Of a DNA stretch of 64,000 nt, positions 16,984 to 25,238 are shown in pieces. The translations under genes and the position numbers were made by a program. This DNA comes from Pseudonocardia kunmingensis (GTDB taxonomy: Bacteria; Actinomycetota; Actinomycetes; Mycobacteriales; Pseudonocardiaceae): contig NZ_VFPA01000001.1 in the NCBI RefSeq assembly GCF_006716445.1, positions 1,240,001-1,304,000 of the forward strand, given 5' to 3'. Below the pieces are notes generated by a model, which searched no databases, was not told the origin of the DNA, and worked only from the letters and a program-made list of their open reading frames with translations. Within the stretch, counting starts at the first letter, position 1. The number at the start of each line of letters is the position of its first letter.

Positions 16984-19900
16984 CGAGCTTCCTCCAGGAT
17001 GGCGTGCAGGGAGCCGGCGAGCTCCAGGGCGTCGACGTGGTGCGGGTCCTGCGCGAGCAGCGCGCCGAGCCGCTCGCGCGCCCGGTCGGGGGCGCCGTCG
17101 AGGACGTCGAGCTGCGCGCGCAGGAAGGCCACCCGGCGGTCCCGGGCGATCTCCGGGTCTTCGGCGAACAGCAGCATCGAGGGCAGCGATGTCGCGAAGT
17201 AGTCCACCGTCGCGGGCGCGGCCTCCAGCGCGTCGACGAACGCGCGCAGCGACGCGGTGCGCTCGCGCGCCTCGGCGTCCCGTCCCAGCCGGCGCAGCGC
17301 GAGCACGGAGGAGTACGTGGCCTCGGAATGCGGATCGGCCGACATCGCGCGGAAGTCCCCGTCGGCCACCGCCGCCTCCCACGCCGCACGCGCCCCCGCC
17401 GCGTCCCCCGCGGCCGCCAGCGCGTCGCCGCGTCCCAGCTGCAGCGCCGCCGTGCTGGCCAGCGGGTGCCGGGCCTCGCCGAGGGAGGCGGGCGGGTCGA
17501 GGGCCGCGTCGTGGGCGGCGACCGCCTCCTCGCCGCTCGCGCGCGCCGCCTCCAGCCGGCACAGCCGGTCCCACGCCGCCAGCACCGCGCCCTCGCCGCC
17601 CTCCCACGGCTGGAACGTCCGGCCCAGCAGCAGCGCGCGGGCCGCGTCGAGCCGGCCCGCGGTGAGCAGCAGGTGCGCGAGCTCGACCGTCGCGTCGTCC
17701 CGGGACTCGACGACCTCCCGCACCGCGAGCAGCCGCTCGAGCCGCCGCGCGGGCGACACGCCGCGCCGGGCGTCGAGCTGGTCGCTCTCGAACACCAGCC
17801 GGGCGTCGGAGGTGCCGGCGGCGGCGAGCGCGCGGTCGTAGGCGCCGCGGGCCCGCTCGGCGTCGCCGAGGTGGTTCCAGGCGGCCAGGCCCAGGTTGCG
17901 CCACACGACCGGGTCGGACGGGTCCAGCGCCGCGCTCTCCCGCCAGGCCGCGATCGCGTCGTCCGCGCGGCCCACCGCGTAGCGCCAGTGCCCGAGCAGC
18001 GCGAGTGCGCGCGCATCGGTGGGGTCGGCCGCCGCGGCGCGTTCCAGCGCCTCGATGTCCTCCAAGCGGACCGGGACGCACCACGTCAGCGGCTGTGAGT
18101 GGATACGGGTGCTGGAGCACTCGTATCCACTCACGACCCGGTCGAGCAGGGCGGCGCGGTGGTAGGAGATCAGCGGGCCGGCGGCGGTCTGACCGAGCGC
18201 GCGGTGCGCCTCGCGCTCCTGCGCGGCGTCCAGGACCCGCAGCGCCTCCTCCGGCTCGCCGACGCCCGCGTACTCCAGCGCCACGTCGAGGCAGGTCTGC
18301 GCGTCCGCGGTGAGCGGCAGGCCGGCCAGGTCGCGGCTCCACCAGTCCAGCGGATCGAGCGCGAGGGTCTCCCGGAGCAGGGCCGCGGCCACATCGGCCC
18401 GCCCGGTTCGGCGCAGCAGCAACGCCGTCAGCGCGCGGGCCTGCAGGTGCTCGGGCTCGACGCGGCGCACGTCGGCGAGGCGGTCCAGGGCCGCCGCATC
18501 CCGGCCGGCCGCGGCGTCGAGGCGGGCCATCCGGTAGCCCGCGGGGGCCCGCCACGCCCGGGCCCAGGACGCGGCCGCGTACCGCGCGTAGGCCTCCTCC
18601 GTGCGGCCCTGCCGGTCGAGCACGAGGCCGAGCGCGTACAGCGCCGTGGTGTCGCCCGGGTGGGCGTTGAGCGCCGTGAGCCGCTCGACCGCGGCGGTGA
18701 GCAGGACCTCGGCCTCGGCGTACTCGCCCCGCCCGTAGGCGCGAGCCGCCAGCCCGACGCTGCTGGCCACGTGCCCGGGGTCACGGCGCAGCGCCTCGCG
18801 CCAGTACGGCTCGGGCGAGCGCGTCGCGTGCCGGTACTGCGCCAGGTGCGCGCCGATGACCGCCAGCTCCTCCACCGACGTGACGTCAGCGGGTGCCGCC
18901 GGCTCCCTCGCCGCCGTGACGTCCGCGCCGGCGTCCGGCACGAGCGAGTCCCAGCTCACGAGCTCGGCACCGGCGTGCAGCACCCGCAGCACCAGCCGGT
19001 CCGGCACGTCCAGCGCGACCCGGGAGCGGTGCGGTGCTCCCGGCGCGAGGTCGGCGTCCACCTCGGCCAGCACCGCGCCCGCCCCGTCCTCCAGCCGCAC
19101 CCGGCAGCCGGGCCGCTCCGCCGTCACCGCGACGCCGACGCGCACGCCGCCGGGCTCGACGTCCACCCGCACCGCCGCGTCGACGCTCGCCGCGTGCACC
19201 GGCCCGATCTCCTGGATCGGGTACCAGAACTGCGAGAACACCTTCGTCTCGCCGGGGGCGATGAAGGAGAAGTCGGGCTGGTTGTCGGTGAACACCCCCG
19301 CCATCAGCTCGACGTACGCGGCGCCGTCGTCGCCGAGGTTGCGGTCCCACGCGTGCCCGAACGCGGCGTTGCCCCAGGTCCACTGCTTCTTGCCGATCGC
19401 CACGTGCGGATCGGCCACGTGCACGAACCCGGCGCGGGCGGCGTGGTCGTAGCCGCCGAAGAACCCCTCACGGCTGCCCACGCACATGTACGACGTCGGG
19501 ACCTCGATGTTGCGGTACCAGTCGAGGCGGTCGCCGCCGGTGTCGCGGCGGGCGGGGTAATCGATCCCGTAGTACGGGCGGTCGGCCGCCGGGAACGCGG
19601 TGATCGCGCGCTTCGCGTGGTCAGCGACCACACGCACGTCCCGAGGGAAGAACGACTGGTACTGCTCGTGCACCCGGGCAGCCACGTTCGCCCACCACAG
19701 GAAGGTCTGCGTCTGCTCGCTGCGGTTGTACAGCCGCGCCCGCACCTCGATCACCGCCCGGTCCGGGCGCAGCCGGATCCCGTGCATGCCCTTCATCCGG
19801 GCGAACGGGTCGTGGTCGGAGCACCAGACCGTCACCGCGCCGTCCGGCTCGTGCTCGATCTCGACGTCGGTGGGCAGGAACGTGGCCGGCCGGTGGTGCT

Positions 19901-20315
19901 GCGGCCAGTTGAACTCCACGCCGCCGGCGATCCACGGCCCGGCCAGCCCCACGAGGGCGGGCTTGATCACGCCGTTGCGGTAGAAGAAGTCGTAGCCCGC
20001 ACCGCGGTCGTACCCGACGTGGATGCGCCCACCCAGCTCGGGCAGCACCATGACGCGCAGCCACCGGTTCTCCAGGTGCACGGCGTCCCAGGTCACCGGG
20101 CGGCTCGTCGCGCTGATCCGGTCGTGGAACGGCAGCGGGTACACCCGGCCCGAGGACCCCTGGTAGACGCGCCGGTCCAGATAGGCGGGGTAGCGGTCGG
20201 GCGCCTCCGGCAGGTAGGTCTCGATCACCACCGGCTCCCGCCACCCGGCCACGCCGGCACCGGCCAGGTCGGCGGGCCGATCCGGGAGCTGCAGTCGGGA
20301 CTCACCGTCGAGCAC
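16980..20315 (-). CDS. DUF5107 protein with C-terminal TPR repeats, carrying an in-frame palindromic insert
   Basis: 1111 aa, GTG start. Residues about 30-340 form the DUF5107 domain (VMVLPELGGRIHVGYDRG, FNWPQHHRPATFLPTDVE, QFWYPIQEIGP), a galactose-mutarotase-like sandwich. Residues about 480-1100 are TPR-like helical pairs. Residues 728-740 (VSGYECSSTRIHS) are encoded exactly by a 40-bp palindrome at 18095-18134, between two TPR blocks, and look foreign to them. DUF5107 proteins usually accompany sugar ABC transporters and glycosidases; enzymatic function is unproven. First gene of the sugar operon, divergent from the AraC regulator. Confidence 0.85.
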   Translation of the reverse strand: MLDGESRLQLPDRPADLAGAGVAGWREPVVIETYLPEAPDRYPAYLDRRVYQGSSGRVYPLPFHDRISATSRPVTWDAVHLENRWLRVMVLPELGGRIHVGYDRGAGYDFFYRNGVIKPALVGLAGPWIAGGVEFNWPQHHRPATFLPTDVEIEHEPDGAVTVWCSDHDPFARMKGMHGIRLRPDRAVIEVRARLYNRSEQTQTFLWWANVAARVHEQYQSFFPRDVRVVADHAKRAITAFPAADRPYYGIDYPARRDTGGDRLDWYRNIEVPTSYMCVGSREGFFGGYDHAARAGFVHVADPHVAIGKKQWTWGNAAFGHAWDRNLGDDGAAYVELMAGVFTDNQPDFSFIAPGETKVFSQFWYPIQEIGPVHAASVDAAVRVDVEPGGVRVGVAVTAERPGCRVRLEDGAGAVLAEVDADLAPGAPHRSRVALDVPDRLVLRVLHAGAELVSWDSLVPDAGADVTAAREPAAPADVTSVEELAVIGAHLAQYRHATRSPEPYWREALRRDPGHVASSVGLAARAYGRGEYAEAEVLLTAAVERLTALNAHPGDTTALYALGLVLDRQGRTEEAYARYAAASWARAWRAPAGYRMARLDAAAGRDAAALDRLADVRRVEPEHLQARALTALLLRRTGRADVAAALLRETLALDPLDWWSRDLAGLPLTADAQTCLDVALEYAGVGEPEEALRVLDAAQEREAHRALGQTAAGPLISYHRAALLDRVVSGYECSSTRIHSQPLTWCVPVRLEDIEALERAAAADPTDARALALLGHWRYAVGRADDAIAAWRESAALDPSDPVVWRNLGLAAWNHLGDAERARGAYDRALAAAGTSDARLVFESDQLDARRGVSPARRLERLLAVREVVESRDDATVELAHLLLTAGRLDAARALLLGRTFQPWEGGEGAVLAAWDRLCRLEAARASGEEAVAAHDAALDPPASLGEARHPLASTAALQLGRGDALAAAGDAAGARAAWEAAVADGDFRAMSADPHSEATYSSVLALRRLGRDAEARERTASLRAFVDALEAAPATVDYFATSLPSMLLFAEDPEIARDRRVAFLRAQLDVLDGAPDRARERLGALLAQDPHHVDALELAGSLHAILEEAR
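18095..18134. repeat. 40-bp palindromic element inside a coding sequence (copy 1)
   Basis: Left arm GTGAGTGGATACGGGTGCT, 2-bp centre GG, right arm AGCACTCGTATCCACTCAC: 19-bp arms with one mismatch. On the minus strand it starts at a codon boundary and encodes VSGYECSSTRIHS in the DUF5107-TPR gene. The second copy at 40907-40946 is nearly identical, in the same frame, in an unrelated gene; both are followed on the plus strand by GACC, so the mobile unit may be slightly longer than 40 bp. Confidence 0.85.
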
Positions 20316-20503
20316 GCCGCGACGCTACGAGCGCGCGGCCCGCGGCGGCATGGGCGATTCGATCGAGAACCCTGGACGATCCGACGATCGCCGCCGGCGC
20401 CCCACCCGCAAGGCCACCGAACAGCCCGGCCGCCCCGCCCCGCGCCGCGCTCAGCGGCCGACGACCCCGACGGACCCTCGGCGGGTGGCACTAGCGTGAG
20501 GCC
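20316..20503. promoter_or_regulatory. Divergent control region between the sugar operon and araC-type gene
   Basis: 188 bp with no ORF, expected to hold promoters for the minus-strand sugar operon and the plus-strand regulator. GATTCGATCGAGAACC and GACGATCCGACGATCG near 20355-20390 show short GATC-centred dyads that could be operator half-sites, but no clear -35/-10 pair stands out. Confidence 0.35.
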
Positions 20504-21385
20504 GTGCTCCTCCCCGACGGCTTCCCCGGCCAACGGATCCGGGTGCTCCCCCGCCCGCTCGTGACATCCGCCCTGCGCAGGACGCCGACCTCCGCGCTGC
20601 TCGTCACGGACGCCGGCTACTTCCCGCGCGCGGCGAACCACGGTCGGCGGCGCCCCGGAGGCGCCCCGGAAGCCATCGTGATCGTCTGCGTCGACGGGAT
20701 GGGGCGGTGCCAGGTCGAGGGTCGCACCACCGTCGTCGCCCCGGGGCAGGCGCTCGTGCTGCCGCCCGGACGCGCCCACACCTACCTTGCCGACCCGCGG
20801 CGCCCATGGACGATCTGGTGGCTGCACGCGGCCGGCACCCAGGTCCCGGAGCTCTTGGGGTTGATCGCGCCCGACGGGCGCGAGGCGCTCGTCGCGCTGC
20901 AGGACACCTACCGCGCCGTCGCCACGATCGACGACGCCATCGGCTTCCTGGAACGCGACGAGACGTTCCCGAACCTCATCTCCGCGGCCGGCACCGGATG
21001 GGCGCTGCTGGCCCAGCTCGCCGCCGACGTCGTGGCGGGCGGCGCGCAGCGCACCGAGCCGGTCCGCCAGGCGCAGGCCTACCTACGCCACAACTTCGCG
21101 AAGCCGCTCAGCGTCGCCGAGCTCGCCCGCACGGCCGGGCTCTCCCCGTCCCACTTCTCGGCGCTCTTCCGCGCCGCCACCGGGGGCGGGGTCGTCGAGT
21201 ACACGAAGCGGCTGCGGATGGCGCGCGCCCGCGAGCTGCTGATCACCTCGTCCCGCGACATCGGCGACATCGCGGCGGCGGTCGGCTACTCCGACGCCTT
21301 CTACTTCTCCCGCCAGTTCCGCACCGTGCACGGGTGCAGCCCGAGCGACTACCGCACGGCGCACCGCGAGGGTCAGGGCGGGTAG
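20504..21385 (+). CDS. AraC-family regulator with cupin-type sensor domain
   Basis: 293 aa, GTG start. The N-terminal half is an AraC-like ligand-binding cupin (PGQALVLPPGRAHTYLADP). The C-terminal ~100 residues form the double helix-turn-helix: LSVAELARTAGLSPSHFSALFRAATG and ISSRDIGDIAAAVGYSDAFYFSRQFR in pattern, ending CSPSDYRT. Divergent from the sugar operon, so it most likely senses the imported sugar and activates that operon; this is inferred from position. Confidence 0.9.
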   Translation: MLLPDGFPGQRIRVLPRPLVTSALRRTPTSALLVTDAGYFPRAANHGRRRPGGAPEAIVIVCVDGMGRCQVEGRTTVVAPGQALVLPPGRAHTYLADPRRPWTIWWLHAAGTQVPELLGLIAPDGREALVALQDTYRAVATIDDAIGFLERDETFPNLISAAGTGWALLAQLAADVVAGGAQRTEPVRQAQAYLRHNFAKPLSVAELARTAGLSPSHFSALFRAATGGGVVEYTKRLRMARARELLITSSRDIGDIAAAVGYSDAFYFSRQFRTVHGCSPSDYRTAHREGQGG

Positions 21386-21880
21386 GGCGATGACCACGGC
21401 GTTCGCTGGGTCATCCAGCAGCCGGTCCGGGCCACCCTGCCCACGCCCCCCTTCTCCGCCCACGCCCCCCGTCGACGGGATGCGCGACGCGGAACCGGGG
21501 GCGCGACCGGACACGAGGGGCGTGAGCACCCCGACCCGGCGCCACTCCTCCCCGGGGCCCTGCCTCATACGGCGAGTTGCAGTGGGCGCGCCGTTCCCGG
21601 CTCGAGGCCTCCTGCCGCATCCGTGTACCGCGTGGGCCGATCAGACCGATCACGAGGGCAACACACCTCGAACCCGCCCGATGATCACAGATGAGGGGTG
21701 CAACAGAGGTGAGCGGGGTTAGATCCTTCCTGAACCCGTTCACGTCGACCTGATCACGAAAAGGGTGCGTTCAGCGGACGCGGGACGGCCATGATCAGCG
21801 AGCGTGGTGCTAGAGCGGCAGGTCTGCGGCCCTCGCACCAATCTTGGCGACCATGACGGCGAGTTGCGTGCGCCCCGTGA
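21386..21880. other. Gene-free region between AraC and PPOX-fold genes
   Basis: 495 bp between convergent genes. The two roughly 110-codon open frames here show no protein-like composition and are rejected. The left part holds the nested repeat at 21440-21526. The right part (about 21600-21880) is slightly lower in GC and rich in GATCA: CTGATCA at 21751 region and CATGATCAGCG at 21790-21800, the latter identical to both arm ends of the repeat at 40718-40784. The string CGGCGAGTTGC also occurs twice (near 21571 and 21858). Confidence 0.6.
21440..21526. repeat. Nested repeat: CCCACGCCCC arms around CCCGTCGACGGG
   Basis: CCCACGCCCCCC occurs at 21440 and 21459 (19 bp apart). The perfect palindrome CCCGTCGACGGG follows at 21468-21479, then inverted arms containing GGGGCG at 21498 and 21517, again 19 bp apart. 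The plan (direct arms, palindromic centre, inverted arms of equal period) is that of the elements beside the DUF559 genes but the sequence is different. Confidence 0.55.
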
Positions 21881-22477
21881 TCAGCACGCCGGCGGGAGCT
21901 GGGGCTGGGTCGTCCGGGCCGCGAGCCCCGGCAGCCCGTCGAGGCTCACGGCGTTGCGCTCGGCGTGGTAGCGCGCGATCCGCTCGTCGTCGCGGCTGCT
22001 CCAGACCGCGTCGAGGGTCTCGCGCTCCGCCACGAGGTCCATCTGCGGCACCGAGTAGCCACACGAGTCCGACACCCGGGCCACCTCCACGCGCACCACC
22101 CCGCGCAGGTAGGGCCGCCGGATCTCGGCCGCGTCCCCGAAGGGCGCGAGCTCGGCCTCGTAGCCCGGGTCATCCACGAGCACGGCCCGCCCGGTGCCGT
22201 GCAGGCGCACGATGGTCGGACGGCCCTCGAACGCGCAGAACATCACGCAGATGCGCCCGTTCTCCCGCAGGTGGGCGACGGTCTCCACGCCACTGCCGGT
22301 CATGTCCAGGTAGGCGAAGGTGTGCGCGTCGACCACCCGGAACGTGCCCATGGTGCCCTTGGGCGAGAGGTTCACCAGCCCGTCCGCGGCCAGCGGGGCG
22401 GTGGCCACGAAGAACACCGGCTGCTTCTGGATCCACGCCGCCATCGCCGCGTCGATCCCGTCGTAGACCTTCCCCAT
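21881..22477 (-). CDS. Pyridoxamine 5'-phosphate oxidase-fold protein
   Basis: 198 aa from ATG 22477. FFVATAPLAADGLVNLSPKG, then LDMTGSGVETVAHLRENGRICVMFCAFEGRP and VRVEVARVSDSCGYSVP match the split-barrel flavin/F420-binding family often annotated as PPOX. Flavin, F420 or heme binding is possible; true pyridoxal synthesis is unlikely. Ends 20 bp after the start side of map lies upstream, so it may be the distal gene of a map transcript. The last residues and stop lie in a GATCAG-containing repeat-like stretch. Confidence 0.82.
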   Translation of the reverse strand: MGKVYDGIDAAMAAWIQKQPVFFVATAPLAADGLVNLSPKGTMGTFRVVDAHTFAYLDMTGSGVETVAHLRENGRICVMFCAFEGRPTIVRLHGTGRAVLVDDPGYEAELAPFGDAAEIRRPYLRGVVRVEVARVSDSCGYSVPQMDLVAERETLDAVWSSRDDERIARYHAERNAVSLDGLPGLAARTTQPQLPPAC

Positions 22478-22497
22478 GACGCGGACAGTAGGCCCCG

Positions 22498-23355
22498 TCA
22501 GGGCAGCGTGAGGATCTCCACCCCGTCGGCCGTGACGAGGACCGTGTGCTCGAACTGCGCGGTGCGGGCGCGGTCCTTCGTGACGACGGTCCAACCGTCG
22601 TCCCAGATGTCGTAGTCGATCGAGCCCAGCGTGATCATGGGCTCGATGGTGAAGGTCATCCCCGGCTCGAGGACGGTGTGCACGCTCGGCTCGTCGTAGT
22701 GCAGCACCACCAGACCGCTGTGGAACGCGCGGCCGATGCCGTGGCCGGTGAAGTCGCGCACCACCCCGTAGCCGAACCGCTTGGCGTAGGACTCGATCAC
22801 GCGGCCGACGACGTTCAGCTCCCGCCCCGGACGCACCGCCTTGATCGCCCGCGCCGTGGCCTCGCGGGTGCGCTCGACCAGCAGCCGGTCCTCCTCGGCG
22901 ACGTCACCGGCGAGGAACGTGGCGTTGGTGTCGCCGTGGACGCCGCCGATGTAGGCGGTGACGTCGATGTTGACGATGTCGCCGTCCTGGATCACGGTGG
23001 AGTCCGGGATGCCGTGGCAGATCACCTCGTTGAGGCTCGTGCAGCACGACTTCGGGAAGCCCTTGTAACCCAGCGTGGACGGGTAGGCGTCGTGGTCGAT
23101 CAGGAACTCGTGCACCACGCGGTCCACCTCGTCGGTGGTGACGCCTGGCGCCACCGCCGCGCCGCCCGCCGCGAGCGCCTGGGCCGCGATCTTGCTGGCC
23201 ACCCGCATGCCCTCGATGACCTCGGGCGTCTGCACCCACGGGTCACCGCTGCGCTCGGGCCGGGACTTCCCGACGTACTCCGGGCGCGTGATGTGCGCGG
23301 GCACGGGCCGGGTCGGCGAGACGGTGCCGGGGGTGAGCAGCGTGCGGGCGGGCAT
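22498..23355 (-). CDS. map: Type I methionine aminopeptidase
   Basis: 285 aa, the length of mycobacterial MapB. Removes the initiator Met from new proteins. The N-terminal extension [17 protein letters not shown] contains the PxxPxxI-type SH3-binding motif of actinobacterial MetAP. Metal ligands are seen in [19 protein letters not shown] (two Asp), GHGIGRAFH (His), FTIEPMI (Glu) and FEHTVLV (Glu). Synteny with the PBP lipoprotein and ispG matches Rv2861c-Rv2868c. A nested palindromic element begins 45 bp upstream of its start. Confidence 0.95.
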   Translation of the reverse strand: MPARTLLTPGTVSPTRPVPAHITRPEYVGKSRPERSGDPWVQTPEVIEGMRVASKIAAQALAAGGAAVAPGVTTDEVDRVVHEFLIDHDAYPSTLGYKGFPKSCCTSLNEVICHGIPDSTVIQDGDIVNIDVTAYIGGVHGDTNATFLAGDVAEEDRLLVERTREATARAIKAVRPGRELNVVGRVIESYAKRFGYGVVRDFTGHGIGRAFHSGLVVLHYDEPSVHTVLEPGMTFTIEPMITLGSIDYDIWDDGWTVVTKDRARTAQFEHTVLVTADGVEILTLP

Positions 23356-23400
23356 GGCCTCCAGTCTAGGCCGCGCGTCCCGACGACCCACCGTGGTCGC

Positions 23401-23468
23401 TCGCACACCGACTCCTGCCCCGCCGCACCGACTGCAGTCGGTGCGGGAGCACCGATATCGGTGTGCGA
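23401..23468. repeat. Nested palindromic element A1 (CGCACACCGACT family)
   Basis: Outer arms TCGCACACCGA (23401) and TCGGTGTGCGA (23458-23468) enclose a perfect 22-bp palindrome, CGCACCGACTG/CAGTCGGTGCG, at 23424-23445. The left arm and the palindrome core start 20 bp apart. One of four copies: two on each side of the DUF559 pseudogene. Confidence 0.85.
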
Positions 23469-23502
23469 CCACACCGGACGCCGTCGCCCGCGCCGCCCGC
23501 CG

Positions 23503-23612
23503 CTCGCACACCGACTTCCGCCGCCGCACACCGAGTCCTGCGGTCGCACACCGACTCCTGCGCTCACGCATCGACTGCAGTCGGTGCGGGAGCGCTGATG
23601 TCGGTGTGCGAG
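23503..23612. repeat. Nested palindromic element A2 (CGCACACCGACT family)
   Basis: CGCACACCGA recurs at 23505, 23525 and 23545, exactly 20 bp apart, followed by a degenerate unit at 23565 and the palindrome CGACTGCAGTCG (23572-23583). Inverted arms TCGGTGCG (23581) and TCGGTGTGCGAG (23601) again are 20 bp apart. Ends 2 bp before the DUF559 stop codon. Confidence 0.85.
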
Positions 23613-23614
23613 CG

Positions 23615-24545
23615 TCAGCGGCGCCACGCGGCGCCGGCCGGGGAGGCGGCGAAGGCGCGGCGGAGGCGGTCCGCGACCGGGGCGAAGTCGTCGATCTCGG
23701 ACCAGATCCAGCGGGCCACCCGCAGGTCGAGGTCCCGGATCTCGTCCTCACGCAGCTTCTCGGCCACCACGACCTCCGCCGGGTCCTGGCCGGGCCGCAG
23801 CAGGCGCCCGTACTTCGAGAGCCCGTCGAACTCGGCGACCGTCCGCAGCTCCGGCCACGCGAAGTCGACCTCGTAGGTCCGGCCGTCGCCCTGCACCTTC
23901 CACTGCAGCTTCGGCTTCGGCAGGCCGGCGCGCTGCATCGCGAGGCGGCTGCGGGACTCGCCGACGCTCTCGCTCCCGCCATCGGAGACCGTGATGACCC
24001 TGCGGGCCTGTGGCGCTCCCTGCCATCCGGCGCATCGAGCGGCGACGCTGCTCAGCTCGTCCAGGTCGACGAGGTGCTTGTGCAGCGCGCTGTCGGCCAC
24101 CGCGACCGCGGCCTCGAAACCGGCCGAGCGCGCGAGGTCGACGACCGTGCGCGCGACCGAGGTGACGGCGAGGCCGTCGACCTCGTCCACGTCCTCGGGC
24201 GCCAGCGGGGCGGCGTGCAGGTGCACCCCCCGGCCGACCCGGCCCCCGCTGCGCAGGTCACGGGTGCGGTGGATGCGGTCGAGCCGCAGCCCCCACGTCG
24301 AGAGCCGGTGGAGCACCGCGGCCGAGACGTGGCTCAGCACGCCGTCGGCCGCATGGCGCTCGTCGCGGACCGCCGCGAGCAGGGCGTGCCGGACCTCGAA
24401 CTGCGGTGGGGCGTCCGGGGGCCTGCACGTAGGCGCCCCTCCCGAGCCGCAACAGCTCCCCCGCCCGCTGCCGGCGCCGCACCTCCTGATCGCTCCAACC
24501 GGCCCTGATGAGCTCGCGACGCAGGACGAGGCGCGGGGTCTCCAT
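23615..24545 (-). pseudogene. DUF559 protein with winged-helix N-terminus (copy 2), +1 frameshift
   Basis: Starts at ATG 24545 (METPRLVLRRELIRAGWSD) with the AbiEi-like helix-turn-helix ending RRGAYV-type. The frame is then lost; the rest continues in another frame from about 24403 (QFEVRHALLAAVRDERHA...). Removing one C from the five-C run (plus-strand G5 at 24417-24421) restores GAYVQAPDAPPQFEV and a 309-aa protein. The C-terminus is DUF559 with VDFAWPE, VAEFDG and [13 protein letters not shown], a Vsr-like nuclease core that is intact. Either a recent inactivating slip, a phase-variable run, or a sequencing error. Two nested palindromic elements flank it on each side. Confidence 0.75.
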
Positions 24546-24602
24546 GCGGCGAGGATGACGGCGAGGCGCGTCCGGCGGGCCCGATTGCGCGAACTGCCCC
24601 CG

Positions 24603-24671
24603 TCGCACACCGACTTCTACCCTGGCGCACCGACTGCAGTCGATGTGCCAGCACCACAATCGGTGTGCGAC
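24603..24671. repeat. Nested palindromic element B1 (CGCACACCGACT family)
   Basis: CGCACACCGA at 24604, then GGCGCACCGACTGCAGTCGA starting 20 bp later, and the inverted outer arm TCGGTGTGCGA at 24660-24670. Same family as A1, on the other side (5') of the DUF559 pseudogene; 58 bp upstream of its ATG. Confidence 0.85.
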
Positions 24672-24706
24672 CGCCCGCCGCGGCCGCGGCCGCCCCGCCG
24701 GCCGCC

Positions 24707-24793
24707 TCGCACACCGACTCCGTCGTCACACACCGAATCCTGGCGTCGCGCACCGACTGCAGTCGGTGTGGGAGCGCGGATGTCGGTGTGTCA
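24707..24793. repeat. Nested palindromic element B2 (CGCACACCGACT family)
   Basis: Direct arms CGCACACCGA (24708), CACACACCGA (24727) and CGCGCACCGACTGCAGTCGG (24747), then inverted TCGGTGTG at 24763 and 24783 (20 bp apart). It runs into the stop codon of the DUF3054 gene (24791). Same plan as A2. Confidence 0.85.
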
Positions 24794-25171
24794 GCGCAGG
24801 GCGCGTTGGCGGGCCCGGAGGGCGACCAGGGCCGAGAGGCCGCGCCAGCCCAGCATGAGCACGGCGAGGGAGACGGCCGTGACCACCGCGAAGCTCAGCG
24901 GCAGGCGTTCGGTGAAGCCCGCGCGCAACGCCAGGCCGAGCACGACGGTGCCCGCCCAGACCACGAGGGCACCCCGGATGCCGACCGGGTGGGCCCGCAC
25001 GACCGGTGTGGCCCACACCGCCGTGAGCCCCACGAGGAACGGCGCCGCGGTGCCCAGCAGGCCCAGCAGGTCGTCGGGTTGCGCGTGGTTCATCCGCCCG
25101 ATGGCGGCGAAGACGACGACGGACACCACGTCTGCCGTGATCGCGAGCGCGGGGATCCGCCGGGGCGACAT
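24791..25171 (-). CDS. DUF3054 membrane protein
   Basis: 126 aa from ATG 25171. Four hydrophobic segments (about 10-25, 33-55, 70-90, 97-115) with the family start ITADVVSVVVFAAIGRMNHA. Function unknown. It follows the PBP lipoprotein gene on the same strand, 67 bp away. Its 3' end overlaps a repeat element, so its last residues may derive from the repeat. Confidence 0.82.
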   Translation of the reverse strand: MSPRRIPALAITADVVSVVVFAAIGRMNHAQPDDLLGLLGTAAPFLVGLTAVWATPVVRAHPVGIRGALVVWAGTVVLGLALRAGFTERLPLSFAVVTAVSLAVLMLGWRGLSALVALRARQRALR

Positions 25172-25238
25172 GGGTTCCAGGGTAAGCGCCGAGGCAAGAC
25201 CCACCTCACCTCGCGAAGGAGGATTCCTCCGTTCGCGG

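Noticed and set aside
21390..21743. Two ~110-codon open frames in the AraC/PPOX gap
   Set aside because: Pro/Arg-rich, no start signals, and they overlap a nested repeat; no family features.
23401..24793. CRISPR array
   Set aside because: The repeats are inverted around palindromic centres, the 10-bp intervals are not unique spacers, and no cas gene is present.
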